A stretch of DNA of 64,000 nt from Rhipicephalus microplus (GCF_043290135.1 NC_134710.1:277718776-277782775), one strand, 5' to 3'. Positions 49,356 through 63,303 are shown, counted from the first letter of the stretch. Numbers and translations: made by a program. Notes: a model not told the origin generated them from the letters alone.

Positions 49356-52300
49356 ATGTGGAGAACATGAAAAGACGAAGCCTGTCTCACGCGAAACCTC
49401 GAAAGCCGGGCCAGCCACTTCGCGCACAAAACACGAAGGCGGCGCCGTGCGCCCTTCCAGCGGTGAGAAAGAAAGCAGGTCTTTCTGTTTCCACAAAGGC
49501 CGCCGCTCAGCCCATCACTGCCAAGCAAGATATTCCAGCGATCAAAGTGTCCCATGCGGAGAACGTGAAAAGACGAAGCCTGCCTCACACGGAACCTCTA
49601 AAGCCGGGCCAGCCACTTCGCGCACAAAACACGAAGGCCGCGCCGTGCGCCCACCCAGCGGTGAGAAAGAAAGCAGGTCTTTTTGTTTCCACAAAGGCTG
49701 CCGCTCAGCCCGTCACTGCCAAGCAAGATATTCCAGGGATCAAGGTGTCCCATGTGGAGAACGTGAAAGACGAAGCCTGCCTTACGCGGAACCTCGAAAG
49801 CCGGGCCAGCCACTTCGCGAACAAAACACGAAGGCCGCGCCGTGCGCCCACCCAGCAGTGAGAAAGAAAGCAGGTCTTTCTGTTTCCACAAAGGCCGCCG
49901 CTCATCCCATCACTGCCAAGGAAGATATTCCAGCGATCAAGGTGTCCCATGTTGAGAACGTGAAAAGACGAAGCCTAACTCACGCGGAACCTCGAAAGCC
50001 GGGCCAGCCACTTCGCGCACAAAACACGAAGGCCGCGCCGTGCGCCCACCCAGCGGTGAGAAAGAAAGCAGGTCTTTGTTTCCACAAAGGCTGCTGCTCA
50101 GCCCATCACTGCCAAGCAAGATATTCCAGCGATCAAGGTGTCCCATGTGGAGAACGTGAAAAGACGAAGCCTGCCTCACGCAGAACCTCGAAAGCCGGGC
50201 CAGCCACTTCGCGCACAAAACACGAAGGCCGCGCCGTGCGCCCACCCAGCGGTGAGAAAAAAAGCAGGTCTTTGTGTTTCCACAAAGGCTGCCGCTCAGC
50301 CCATCACTGCCAAGCAAGATATTCCAGCGATCAAGGTGTCCCATGTGGAGAAAATGAAAAGACGAAGCCTGCCTCACGCGGAACCTCGAAAGCTGGGCCA
50401 GCCACTTCGCGCACAAAACACGAAGGCCGCGCCGTGCGCCCACCCAGCGGTGAAAAAGAAAGCAGGTCTTTGTTTCCACAAAGGCTGCCGCTCTGCCCAT
50501 CACTGCCAAGCAAGATATTCCAGCGATCAAGGTATCCCATGCGGAGTACGTGAAAAGACGAAGCCTGCCTCACACGGAACCTCGAAAGCCGGGCCAGCCA
50601 CTTCGCGCACAAAACACGAAGGCCGCGCCGTGCGCCCACCCACAGGTGAGAAAGAAAGCAGGTCTTTCTGTTTCCACAAAGGCTGCCGCTCAGCCCATCA
50701 CTGCCAAGCAAGATATTCCAGCGATCAAGGTGTCCCATGTGGAGAACGTAAAAAAACGAATCCTGCCTCACGCGGATCCTCGAAAGCCGGGCCAGCTACT
50801 TCGTGCACAAAACACGAAGGTTGCGCCGTGCGCCCACCCAGCGGTGAGAAAGAAAGCAGGTCTTTCTGTTTCCACAAAGGCTGTCGCTCAGCCCATCACT
50901 GCCAAGCAAGATATTCCAGCGATGAAGGTGTCCCATGTGGAGAACGTGAAAAGACGAAGCCTGCCTCACGCGGAACCTCGAAAGCCGGGCCAGCCACTTC
51001 GCGCACAAAACACGAAGGCCACGCCGTGCGCCCACCCAGCGGTGAGAAAGAAAGCAGGTCTTTCTGTTTCCACAAAGGCTGCCGCTCAGCCCATCACTGC
51101 CAAGCAAGATATTCCAGCGATCAAGGTGTCCCATATGGAGAACGTGAAAAGACTAATCCTGCCTCACGCGGAACCTCGAAAGCCGGGCCAGCCACTTTCC
51201 GCACAAAACACGAAGGCCGCGCCGTGTGCCCACCCAGCAGTGAGAAAGAAAGCAGGTCTTTCTGTTTCCACAAAGGAGCTACTCAGCCCATCACTGCCAA
51301 GCATGATATTCCAGCGATCAAGGTGTCCCATGTAGAGAACGTGAAAAGACGAATCCTGCCTCACGCGGAACCTCGAAAGCCGGGCCAGCCACTTCGCGCA
51401 CAAAACACGAAGGTTGCGCCGTGCGCCCACCCAGCGGTGGAAAAGAAAGCAGGTCTTTGTTTCCACAAAGGCTGCCGCTCTGCCCATCACTGCCAAGCAA
51501 GATATTCCAGCGATCAAGGTATCCCATGCGGAGTACGTGAAAAGACGAAGCCTGCCTCACGCGGAACCTCGAAAGCCGGGCCAGCCACTTCGCGCACAAA
51601 AAACGAAGGCCGCGCCGTGCGCCCACCCAGCAGTGAGAAAGAAAGCAGGTCTTTCTGTTTCCACAAAGGCTGCCGCTCAGCCCATCACTGCCAAGCGATC
51701 AAGTTGTCCCATGTGGAGAACGTGAAAATACGAAGCCTGCCTCACGCGGAACCTCGAAAGCTGGGCCAGCCACTTCGCGCACAAAACACGAAGGCCGCGC
51801 CGTGCGCCCACCCAGCGGTGAAAAAGAAAGCAGGTCTTTGTTTCCACAAAGGCTGCCGCTCTGCCCATCACTGCCAAGCAAGATATTCCAGCGATCAAGG
51901 TATCCCATGCGGAGTACGTGAAAAGACGAAGCCTGCCTCACGCGGAACCTCGAAAGCCGGGCCAGCCACTTCGCGCACAAAACACGAAGGCCGCGCCGTG
52001 CGCCCACCCACAGGTGAGAAAGAAAGCAGGTCTTTCTGTTTCCACAAAGGCTGCCGCTCAGCCCATCACTGCCAAGCAAGATATTCCAGCGATCAAGGTG
52101 TCCCATGTGGAGAACGTAAAAAAACGAATCCTGCCTCACGCGGATCCTCGAAAGCCGGGCCAGCTACTTCGCGCACAAAACACGAAGGTTGCGCCGTGCG
52201 CCCACCCAGCGGTGAGAAAGAAAGCAGGTCTTTCTGTTTCCACAAAGGCTGTCGCTCAGCCCATCACTGCCAAGCAAGATATTCCAGCGATGAAGGTGTC

Positions 52301-53871
52301 CCATGTGGAGAACGTGAAAAGACGAAGCCTGCCTCACGCGGAACCTCGAAAGCCGGGCAAGCCACTTCGCGCACAAAACACGAAGGCCGCGCCGTGCGCC
52401 CACCCAGCGGTGAGAAAGAAAGCAGGTCTTTCTGTTTCGACAAAGGCAGCCACTCAGCCCATCACTGCCAAACAAAATATTCCAGCGATCAAGGTGTCCC
52501 ATGTGGAGAACGTGAAAAGACGAATCTAGCCTCACGCGGAACTTCGAAAGCCGGGTCAGCCACTTCGCGCACAAAACACGAAGGCCGCGCCATGCGCCGA
52601 CCCAGTGGTGAGAAAGAAAGCAGGTCTTTCTGTTTCCACAAAGGCTGCCGCTCAGCCCATCACTGCCAAGCAAGATATTCCAGCGATCAAGTTGTCCCAT
52701 GTGGAGAACGTGAAAAGACGAAGCCTGCCTCACGCGGAACCTCGAAAGGCCGGGCCAGCCACTTCGCGCACAAAATACGAAGGCCACGCCGTGCGCCCAC
52801 CCAGCGGTGAGAAAGAAAGCAGGTCTTTCTGTTTCCACAAAGGCTGCCGCTCAGCCCATCACTGCCAAGCAAGATATTCCAGCGATCAAGGTGTCCCATA
52901 TGGAGAACGTGAAAAGACTAATCCTGCCTCACGCGGAACCTCGAAAGCCGGGCCAGCCACTTTCCGCACAAAACACGAAGGCCGTGCCGTGTGCCCACCC
53001 AGCAGTGAGAAAGAAAGCAGGTCTTTCTGTTTCCACAAAGGAGCTACTCAGCCCATCACTGCCAAGCATGATATTCCAGCGATCAAGGTTTCCCATGTAG
53101 AGAACGTGAAAAGACGAATCCTGCCTCACGCGGAACCTCGAAAGCCGGGCCAGACACTTCGCGCACAAAACACGAAGGCCGCGCCGTGCGCCGACCCAGC
53201 GGTGAGAAAGAAAGCAGGTTTTTCTGTTGCCACAAAGGCTGCCGCTCAGCCCATCACTGCCAAGCGATCAAGTTGTCCCATGTGGAGAACGTGAAAAGAC
53301 GAAGCCTGCCTGACGCGGAACCTCGAAAGCCGGGCCAGCCACTTCGCGCACAAAACACGAAGGCCACGCCGTGCGCACACCCAGCGGTGAGAAAGAAAGC
53401 AGGTCTTTCTGTTTCCACAAAGGCTGCCGCTCAGCCCATCACTGCGAAGCAAGATATTTCAGCGATAGAGGTGTCCAATGTAGAGAACGTGAAAAGACGA
53501 AGCCTGCCTCACCCGGATCCTCGAAAGCCGGGCCAGCCACTTCGTGCACAAAACACGAAGGCCGCGCCGTGCGCCCACCCAGCGGTGAGAAAGAAAGCAG
53601 GTCTTTGTTTTCACAACGGCTGCCGTTCAGCCCATCACTGCCAAGCAAGATATTCCAGCGATCAAGGTGTCCCATGTGGAAAACGTTAAAAGACGAAGCC
53701 TGCCTGACGCGGAACCTCGAAAGCCGGGCCAGCCACTTCGCGCACAAAACACAATGGCCGCGCCGTGCGCCCACCCAGCGGTGAGAAAGAAAGCAGGTCT
53801 TTCTGTTTCCACAAAGGCTGCCGCTCAGCCCATTACTGCCAAGCAAGATATTCCAGCGATCAAGGTGTCCC
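49356..53871. repeat. HOR unit of 23 monomers with a partial 1,368-bp duplication
   Basis: The unit starts at the landmark monomer at 49356 and ends before 53872. Boundaries 50539, 50737 and 50935 recur at 51907, 52105 and 52303 (offset 1,368), and both copies carry CCCACAGGTGAG (50641 and 52009). The next shared landmark, the 197-bp monomer with AAAGGAGCTACTC, sits at 51133 and 52898. That offset is 1,765, so the two copies differ by a further two monomers (397 bp). The unit closes with the full 777-bp cassette at 53095-53871. Confidence 0.84.
50138..52810 (+). other. Longest open frame in the array (890 codons), repeat-derived, not annotated as a gene
   Basis: The frame runs without a stop through 13 to 14 monomers. 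It begins in the frame that gives KRRSLPHAEPRKPGQPLRAQ. It slips into the frame that gives CFHKGCRSAHHC at a 196-bp monomer and stays mostly there. It matches no protein family I recognise, except a weak zinc-knuckle-like resemblance. Reasons against coding: the consensus lacks stops in three frames by chance of composition, indels switch frames many times across the array, there is no codon-position pattern to the variants that I can see, and no gene-like start context. Other long frames (for example 3633-5630, 86-1885, 55051-56937, 46992-48740, and 56432-58000 on the minus strand) have the same origin. Confidence 0.85.
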
Positions 53872-56791
53872 ATGTGGAGAACATGAAAAGACGAAGCCTG
53901 TTTCACGCGAAACCTCGAAAGCCGGGCCAGCCACTTCGCGCACAATACACGAAGGCCGCGCCGTGCGCCCAACCAGCGGTGAGAAAGAAAGCAAGTCTTT
54001 CTGTTTCCACAAAGGCTGTCGCTCAGCCCATCACTGCCAAGCAAGATATTCCAGAGATGAAGGTGTCCCATGTGGAGAACGTGAAAAGACGAAGCCTGCC
54101 TCACGCGGAACCTCGAAAGCTGGTTCAGCCACTTCGCGCACAAAACACGAAGGCCGTGCAGTGCGCCCACCCAGCTGTGAAAAAGAAAGCAGGTCTTTCT
54201 GTTTCCAGAAAGGCAGCCACTCAGCCCATCACTGCCAAGCAAGATATTCCAGCGATCAAGGTGTCCCATGTGGAGAACGTGAAAAGACGAATCTTGCCTC
54301 ACGTGGAACCTCGAAAGCCGGGCCAGCCACTTCGCGCACAAAACACGAAGGCCGCGCCGTGCGCCGACCCAGCGGTGAGAAAGAAAGCAGGTCTTTCTGT
54401 TTCCACAAAGGCTGCCGCTCAGCCCATCACTGCCAAGCAAGATATTCCAGCGATCAAGGTGTCCCATGTGGAGAACGTGAAAAGACGAATCCTGCCTCAC
54501 GCGGAACCTCGAAAGCCGGGCCAGCCACTTCGCGCACAATCTACGAAGGCCGCGCCGTGCGCCCACCCAGCGGTGAGAAAGAAAGCAGGTTTTTCTGTTT
54601 CCACAAAGGCTGCCGCTCAGCCTATCACTTCCAAGCAAGATATTCCAGCGATCAAGGTGTCCGATGGGGAGAACGTGAAAAGACTAATCTTGCCTCACGC
54701 GGAACCTCAAAAGCCGGGCCAGCCACTTCACGCACAAAACACGAAGGCCGCGCCGTGTGCCCACCCAGCGGTGAGAAAGAAAGCAGGTCTTTCTGTTTCC
54801 ACAAAGGCAGCCACTCAGCCCATCACTGCCAAGCAAGATATTCCAGCGATCAAGGTGTCCCATGTAGAGAACGTGAAAAGACGAAGCCTGCCTTACGCGG
54901 AACCTCGAAAGCCGGGCCAGCCACTTGGCGCACAAAACACGAAGGCCGCGCCGTGCGCCCACCCAGCGGTGAGAAAGAAAGCAGGTCTTTGTTTCCACAA
55001 AAACTGCCGCTCAGCCCATCACTGCCAAGCAAGATATTCCAGCGATCAAGGTGTCCCATGCGGAGAACGTGAAAAGACGAAACCTGCCTCACGCGGAACC
55101 TCGAAAGCCGGGCCAGCCACATCCCGCACAAAACACGAAGGCCGCGCCGTGTGCCCACCCAGCGGTGAGAAAGAAAGCAGGTCTTTCTGTTTCCACAAAA
55201 GCAGCCACTCAGCCCATCACTGCCAAGCAAGATATTCCAGCGATCAAGGTGTCCCATGTGGAAAACGTTAAAAGACGAAGCCTGCCTGACGCGGAACCTC
55301 GAAAGCCGGGCCAGCCACTTCGCGCACAAAACACAATGGCCGCGCCGTGCGCCCACCCAGCGGTGAGAAAGAAAGCAGGTCTTTCTGTTTCCACAAAGGC
55401 TGCCGCTCAGCCCATTACTGCCAAGCAAGATATTCCAGCGATCAAGGTGTCCCATGTGGAGAACATGAAAAGACGAAGCCTGTTTCACGCGAAACCTCGA
55501 AAGCCGGGCCAGCCACTTCGCGCACAATACACGAAGGCCGCGCCGTGCGCCCAACCAGCGGTGAGAAAGAAAGCAAGTCTTTCTGTTTCCACAAAGGCTG
55601 TCGCTCAGCCCATCACTGCCAAGCAAGATATTCCAGAGATGAAGGTGTCCCATGTGGAGAACGTGAAAAGACGAAGCCTGCCTCACGCGGAACCTCGAAA
55701 GCTGGTTCAGCCACTTCGCGCACAAAACACGAAGGCCGTGCAGTGCGCCCACCCAGCTGTGAAAAAGAAAGCAGGTCTTTCTGTTTCCAGAAAGGCAGCC
55801 ACTCAGCCCATCACTGCCAAGCAAGATATTCCAGCGATCAAGGTGTCCCATGTGGAGAACGTGAAAAGACGAATCTTGCCTCACGTGGAACCTCGAAAGC
55901 CGGGCCAGCCACTTCGCGCACAAAACACGAAGGCCGCGCCGTGCGCCGACCCAGCGGTGAGAAAGAAAGCAGGTCTTTCTGTTTCCACAAAGGCTGCCGC
56001 TCAGCCCATCACTGCCAAGCAAGATATTCCAGCGATCAAGGTGTCCCATGTGGAGAACGTGAAAAGACGAATCCTGCCTCACGCGGAACCTCGAAAGCCG
56101 GGCCAGCCACTTCGCGCACAATCTACGAAGGCCGCGCCGTGCGCCCACCCAGCGGTGAGAAAGAAAGCAGGTTTTTCTGTTTCCACAAAGGCTGCCGCTC
56201 AGCCTATCACTTCCAAGCAAGATATTCCAGCGATCAAGGTGTCCGATGTGGAGAACGTGAAAAGACTAATCTTGCCTCACGCGGAACCTCAAAAGCCGGG
56301 CCAGCCACTTCACGCACAAAACACGAAGGCCGCGCCGTGTGCCCACCCAGCGGTGAGAAAGAAAGCAGGTCTTTCTGTTTCCACAAAGGCAGCCACTCAG
56401 CCCATCACTGCCAAGCAAGATATTCCAGCGATCAAGGTGTCCCATGTAGAGAACGTGAAAAGACGAAGCCTGCCTTACGCGGAACCTCGAAAGCCGGGCC
56501 AGCCACTTGGCGCACAAAACACGAAGGCCGCGCCGTGCGCCCACCCAGCGGTGAGAAAGAAAGCAGGTCTTTGTTTCCACAAAAACTGCCGCTCAGCCCA
56601 TCACTGCCAAGCAAGATATTCCAGCGATCAAGGTGTCCCATGCGGAGAACGTGAAAAGACGAAACCTGCCTCACGCGGAACCTCGAAAGCCGGGCCAGCC
56701 ACATCCCGCACAAAACACGAAGGCCGCGCCGTGTGCCCACCCAGCGGTGAGAAAGAAAGCAGGTCTTTCTGTTTCCACAAAAGCAGCCACT
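53628..56791. repeat. 1,582-bp (8-monomer) tandem duplication
   Basis: Boundaries 53872, 54070, 54268, 54466, 54664, 54862, 55058 and 55256 recur at +1,582 up to 56838. The copies share rare variants: GTTTCACGCG, AAGCTGGTTCAGCC, GTGCAGTGCGCC, TTTCCAGAAAGG and CACATCCCGC. I saw one substitution, G at 54667 against T at 56249. Monomers of this domain share types with the left domain but carry private variants, so the domain has been homogenised separately. Confidence 0.9.
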
Positions 56792-58815
56792 CAGCCCATC
56801 ACTGCCAAGCAAGATATTCCAGCGATCAAGGTGTCCCATGTGGAGAACGTGAAAAGACGAATCCTGCCTCACGCGGAACCTCGAAAGCCGGGCCAGCCAC
56901 TTCGCGCACAAAACACGAAGGCCGCGCTGTGCGCTGACCCAGTGGTGAGAAAGAAAGCAGGTCTTTCTGTTGCCACAAAGGCTGCCGCTCAGCCCATCAC
57001 CGCCAAGCAAGATATTCCAGCGATGAAGGTGTCCCATGTGGAGAACGTGAAAAGACGAAGCCTGCCTCACGCGGAACCTCGAAAGCCGGGCCAGCCACTT
57101 CGCGCACAAAACACGAAGGCCGCGCCGTGCGCCAACCCAGCGGTGAGAAAGAAAGCAGGTCTTTCTGTTGCCACAAAGGCTGCCGTTCAGCCCATCACTG
57201 CCAAGCAAGATATTCCAGCGATCAAGGTGTCCCATGTGGACAACGTGAAAAGACGAAGCCTGCCTCACACGAAACCTCGAAAGCCGGGCCAGCCACTTCG
57301 CGCTCAAAACACGAAGGCCGCGCCGATCGCCAACCCAGCGGTGAGAAAGAAAGCAGGTCTTTCTGTTTCCACAAAGGCTTCCGCTCAGCCCATCACTGCC
57401 AAGCAAGATATTCCAGCGATCAAATTGTCCCATGTGGAGAACGTGAAAAGACGAAGCCTGCCTCACGCGGAACCTCGAAAGCTGGTTCAGCCACTTCGCG
57501 CACAAAACACGAAGGCCGTGCAGTGCGCCCATCCAGCGGTGAAAAAGAAAGCAGGTCTTTCTGTTTCCAGAAAGGCAGCCACTCAGCCCATCACTGCCAA
57601 GCAAGATATTCCAGCGATCAAGGTGTCCCATGTGGAGAACGTGAAAAGACGAATCTTGCCTCACGTGGAACCTCGAAAGCCGGGCCAGCCACTTCGCGCA
57701 CAAAACACGAAGGCCGCGCCGTGCGCCGACCCAGCGGTGAGAAAGAAAGCAGGTCTTTCTGTTTCCACAAAGGCTGCCGCTCAGCCCATCACTGCCAAGC
57801 AAGATATTCCAGCGATCAAGGTGTCCCATGTGGAGAACGTGAAAAGACGAATCCTGCCTCACGCGGAACCTCGAAAGCCGGGCCAGCCACTTCGCGCACA
57901 ATCTACGAAGGCCGCGCCGTGCGCCCACCCAGCGGTGAGAAAGAAAGCAGGTTTTTCTGTTTCCACAAAGGCTGCCGCTCAGCCCATCACTTCCAAGCAA
58001 GATATTCCAGCGATCAAGGTGTCCGATGTGAAGAACGTGAAAAGACTAATCTTGCCTCACGCGGAACCTCAAAAGCCGGGCCAGCCACTTCGCGCACAAA
58101 ACACGAAGGCCGCGCCGTGTGCCCACCCAGCGGTGAGAAAGAAAGCAGGTCTTTCTGTTTCCACAAAGGCAGCCACTCAGCCCATCACTGCCAAGCAAGA
58201 TATTCCAGCGATCAAGGTGTCCCATGTGGAGAACGTGAAAAGACGAAGCCTGCCTTACGCGGAACCTCAAAAGCCGGGCCAGCCACTTGGCGCACAAAAC
58301 ACGAAGGCCGCGCCGTGCGCCCATCCAGCGGTGAGAAAGAAAGCAGGTCTTTGTTACCACAAAGACTGCCGCTCAGCCCATCACTGCCAAGCAAGATATT
58401 CCAGCGATCAAGGTGTCCCATGCGGAGAACATGAAAAGACGAAACCTGCCTCACGCGGAACCTCGAAAGCCGGGCCAGCCACATCCCGCACAAAACACGA
58501 AGGCCGCGCCGTGTGCCCACCCAGCAGTGAGAAAGAAAGCAGGTCTTTCTGTTTCCACAAAGGCAGCCACTCAGCCCATCACTGCCAAGCAAGATATTCC
58601 AGCGATCAAGGTGTCCCATGTGGAGAACGTGAAAAGACGAATCCTGCCTCACGCGGAACCTCGAAAGCCGGGCCAGCCACTTCGCGCACAAAACACGAAG
58701 GCCGCGCTGTGCGCCGACCCAGTGGTGAGAAAGAAAGCAGGTCTTTCTGTTGCCACAAAGGCTGCCGCTCAGCCCATCACCGCCAAGCAAGATATTCCAG
58801 CGATGAAGGTGTCCC
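55652..58815. repeat. 1,780-bp shifted copy of the same monomer series
   Basis: The series starting at 55652 (CTGGTTCAGCC, CACGTGGAACC, ACAATCTACG, CACATCCCGC) recurs from 57432 at an offset of 1,780. Boundaries 55850/57630, 56640/58420 and 56838/58618 show it. The copies at 57432-58815 carry more substitutions than the 1,582-bp pair (for example CCCATCCAGCGG at 57529, GTGAAGAACG at 58026, GTTACCAC at 58353), so this duplication looks older or was later diversified. Confidence 0.82.
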
Positions 58816-59349
58816 ATGTGGACAACGTGAAAAGACGAAGCCTGCCTCACACGAAACCTCGAAAGCCGGGCCAGCCACTTCGCGCACAAAACACGAAGGC
58901 CGCGCCGATCGCCAACCCAGCGGTGAGAAAGAAAGCAGGTCTTTCTGTTTCCACAAAGATTGCCGTTCAGCCCATCACTGCCAAGCAAGATATTCCAGCG
59001 ATCAAGGTGTCCCATGTGGAGAACGTGAAAAGACGAAGCCTGCCTCATGCGGAACATCGAAAGCCGGGCCAGCCACTTCGCGACCAAAACACGAAGGCCG
59101 CGCCGTGCGCCCACCCAGCGGTAAGAAAGAAAGCAGGTCTTTCTGTTTCCACAAAGGCAGCCACTCAGCCCATCACTGCCAAGCAAGATATTCCAGCGAT
59201 CAAGGTGTCCCATGTGGAGAACGTGAAAAGACGAAGCCTGCCTCACGCGGAACCTCGAAAGCCGGGCCAGCCACTTCGCGCACAAAACACGAAGGCCGCG
59301 CCGTGCGCCAACCCAGCGGTGAGAAAGAAAGCAGGTCTTCTGTTGCCAC

Positions 59350-62300
59350 AAAGGCTGCCGCTCAGCCCATCACTGCCAAGCAAGATATTCTAGCGATCAA
59401 GGTGTCCCATGTGGACAACGTGAAAAGACGAAGCCTGCCTCACACGAAACCTCGAAAGCCGGGCCAGCCACTTCGCGCACAAAACACGAAGGCCGCGCCG
59501 ATCGCCAACTTAGCGGTGAGAAAGAAAGCAGGTCTTTCTGTTTCCACAAAGATTGCCGTTCAGCCCATCACTGCCAAGCAAGATATTCCAGCGATGAAGG
59601 TGTCCCATGTGGAGAACGTGAAAAGACGAAGCCTGCCTCATGCGGAACATCGAAAGCCGGGCCAGCCACTTCGCGACCAAAACACGAAGGCCGCGCCGTG
59701 CGCCCACCCAGCGGTAAGAAAGAAAGCAGGTCTTTCTGTTTCCACAAAGATTGCCGTTCAGCCCATCACTGCCAAGCGAGATTTTCGAGCGATCAAGGTG
59801 TCCTATGTGGAGAACGAGAAAAGACGAAGCCTGCCTCACGCGGAACCTCGAACGCCGTGCCAGCCACTTCGCGCACAAAACATGAAGGCCGCGCCGTGCG
59901 CCCACCCAGCAGTGAGAAAGAAAGCAGGTCTTTCTGTTTCCACAAAGGCTGCCGCTCAGCCCATCACTGCCAAGCAAGATATTCCAGCGATCAAATTGTC
60001 CCATGTGGAGAACGTGAAAAGACGAATCCTGCCTCACGCGGAACCTCAAAATCCGGGCCAGCCACTTCGCGCACAAAGCACGAAGGCCGCGCCGTGCGCC
60101 CACCCAGCGGTGAGAAAGAAAGCAGGTCTTTGTTTCCACAAAGGCTGCCACTCAGCCCATCACTGCCGAGCAAGATATTCCAGCGATCAAGGTGTCCCTC
60201 GCGGAGAACGTGAAAAAACGAAGCCTGCCTCACGCGGAACCTCGAACGCCGGGCCAGCCACTTCGCGCACTAAACACGAAGGCCGCGCCGTGCGCCCACC
60301 CAACGGTGAGAAAGAAAGCAGGTCTTTCTGTTTTCACAAAGGCTGCCACTCAGCCCATCACTGCCACGCAAGATATTCCAGTGATCAAGGTGTCTCATGT
60401 GCAGAACGTGAAAGGACTAATCCTGCCTCACGCGGAACCTCGAAAGCCGGGCCAGCCACTTCGCGCACAAAACACGAAGGCCACGCCGTGTGCCCACCCA
60501 GCGGTGAGAAAGAAAGCAGGTCTTTCTGTTTCCAAAAAGGCAGCCACTCAGCCCATCACTGCCAAGCAAGATATTCCAGCGATGAAGGTGTCCCATGTGG
60601 AGAACGTGAAAAGACGAAGCCTGCCTCACGCGGGACTTCGAAAGCCGGGCCAGCCACTTCGCGCACAAAACACGAAGGCGTGCCGTGCGCCCACCCAGCG
60701 GTGAGAAAGAAAGGAGGTCTTTCTGTTTCCACAAAGGCAGCCATTCAGCCCATCACTGCCAAGCAAGATATTCCAGTGATCAAGGTGTCCCATGTGGAGA
60801 ACGTGAAAAGACGAATCTTGCCTGACGCGGAACCTCGAAAGCCGGGCCAGCCACTTCGCGCACAAAACACGAAGGCCGCGCCGTGCGCCGACCCAGCGGT
60901 GAGAAAGAAAGCAGGTCTTTCTGTTTCCACAAAGGCTGCCGCTCAGCCCATCACTGCCAAGCAAGATATTCCAGCGATCAAGGTGTCCCATGTGGAGAAC
61001 GTGAAAAGACGAAGCCTGCCTCACGCAGAACCTCGAAGGCCGGGCCAGCCACTTCGCGCAAAAAATACGAAGGCCGCGCCGTGCGTCCACTCAGCGGTGA
61101 GAAAGAAAGCAGGTCTTTCCGTTTCCACAAAGGCTGCCGCTCAGCCCATCACTGCCAAGCAAGATATTCCAGCGATCAAGGTGTCCCATGTGGAGAACGT
61201 GAAAAGACGAATCCTGCCTCACGCGGAACCTCGAAAGCCGGGCCAGCCACTTCGCGCACAAAACACGAAGGCCGCGCCGTGCGCCGACCCAGCGGTGAGA
61301 AAGAAAGCAGGTCTTTCTGTTGCCACAAAGGCTTCCGCTCAGCCCATCACTGCCAAGCAAGATATTCCAGCGATCAAGGTGTCCCATGTGGACAACGTGA
61401 AAAGACGAAGCCTGCCTCACACGAAACTTCGAAAGCCGGGCCAGCCACTTCGCGCACAAAACACGAAGGCCGCGCCGATCGCCAACCCAGCGGTGAGAAA
61501 GAAAGCAGGTCTTTCTGTTTCCACAAAGATTGCCGTTCAGCCCATCACTGCCAAGCAAGATATTCCAGCGATCAAGGTGTCCCATGTGGAGAACGTGAAA
61601 AGACGAAGCCTGCCTCATGCGGAACATCGAAAGCCGGGCCAGCCACTTCGCGACCAAAACACGAAGGCCGCGCCGTGCGCCCAACCAGCGGTAAGAAAGA
61701 AAGCAGGTCTTTCTGTTTCCACAAAGATTGCCGTTCAGCCCATCACTGCCAAGCGAGATTTTCGAGCGATCAAGGTGTCCTATGTGGAGAACGAGAAAAG
61801 ACGAAGCCTGCCTCACGCGGAACCTCGAACGCCGTGCCAGCCACTTCGCGCACAAAACATGAAGGCCGCGCCGTGCGCCCACCCAGCAGTGAGAAAGAAA
61901 GCAGGTCTTTCTGTTTCCACAAAGGCTGCCGCTCAGCCCATCACGGCCAAGCAAGATATTCCAGCGATCAAATTGTCCCATGTGGAGAACGTGAAAAGAC
62001 GAATCCTGCCTCACGCGGAACCTCAAAAGCCGGGCCAGCCACTTCGCGCACAAAGCACGAAGGCCGCGCCGTGCGCCCACCCAGCGGTGAGAAAGAAAGC
62101 AGGTCTTTGTTTCCACAAAGGCTGCCACTCAGCCCATCACTGCCGAGCAAGATATTCCAGCGATCAAGGTGTCCCTCGCGGAGAACGTGAAAAAACGAAG
62201 CCTGCCTCACGCGGAACCTCGAACGCCGGGCCAGCCACTTCGCGCACTAAACACGAAGGCCGCGCCGTGCGCCCACCCAACGGTGAGAAAGAAAGCAGGT

Positions 62301-63303
62301 CTTTCTGTTTTCACAAAGGCTGCCACTCAGCCCATCACTGCCACGCAAGATATTCCAGCGATCAAGGTGTCTCATGTGCAGAACGTGAAAGGACTAATCC
62401 TGCCTCACGCGGAACCTCGAAAGCCGGGCCAGCCACTTCGCGCACAAAACACGAAGGCCACGCCGTGTGCCCACCCAGCGGTGAGAAAGAAAGCAGGTCT
62501 TTCTGTTTCCAAAAAGGCAGCCACTCAGCCCATCACTGCCAAGCAAGATATTCCAGCGATGAAGGTGTCCCATGTGGAGAACGTGAAAAGACGAAGCCTG
62601 CCTCACGCGGGACTTCGAAAGCCGGGCCAGCCACTTCGCGCACAAAACACGAAGGCGTGCCGTGCGCCCACCCAGCGGTGAGAAAGAAAGGAGGTCTTTC
62701 TGTTTCCACAAAGGCAGCCATTCAGCCCATCACTGCCAAGCAAGATATTCCAGTGATCAAGGTGTCCCATGTGGAGAACGTGAAAAGACGAATCTTGCCT
62801 GACGCGGAACCTCGAAAGCCGGGCCAGCCACTTCGCGCACAAAACACGAAGGCCGCGCCGTGCGCCGACCCAGCGGTGAGAAAGAAAGCAGGTCTTTCTG
62901 TTTCCACAAAGGCTGCCGCTCAGCCCATCACTGCCAAGCAAGATATTCCAGCGATCAAGGTGTCCCATGTGGAGAACGTGAAAAGACGAAGCCTGCCTCA
63001 CGCAGAACCTCGAAGGCCGGGCCAGCCACTTCGCGCACAAAATACGAAGGCCGCGCCGTGCGTCCACTCAGCGGTGAGAAAGAAAGCAGGTCTTTCCGTT
63101 TCCACAAAGGCTGCCGCTCAGCCCATCACTGCCAAGCAAGATATGCCAGCGATCAAGGTGTCCCATGTGGAGAACGTGAAAAGACGAATCCTGCCTCACG
63201 CGGAACCTCGAAAGCCGGGCCAGCCACTTCGCGCACAAAACACGAAGGCCGCGCCGTGCGCCGACCCAGCGGTGAGAAAGAAAGCAGGTCTTTCTGTTTC
63301 CAC
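59350..63303. repeat. 1,977-bp (10-monomer) tandem duplication
   Basis: Boundaries 59805, 60003, 60199, 60397, 60595, 60792, 60990 and 61188 recur at +1,977 (61782 to 63165). Shared private variants include GCGAGATTTTCGAGC, GTCCCTCGCGG in place of GTCCCATGCGG, AACATGAAGG, GTGCAGAACGTG and GGAGGTC. Scattered substitutions separate the copies (for example CACCCAGCGGTAAG against CAACCAGCGGTAAG, and AAAATCCGGG against AAAAGCCGGG). Edges are approximate. Confidence 0.88.

Noticed and set aside
60690..60720. GAAAGGAGGTC as a ribosome binding site
   Set aside because: It is a one-base variant of the constant GAAAGCAGGTC in a satellite monomer, repeated at +1,977, and no gene follows.
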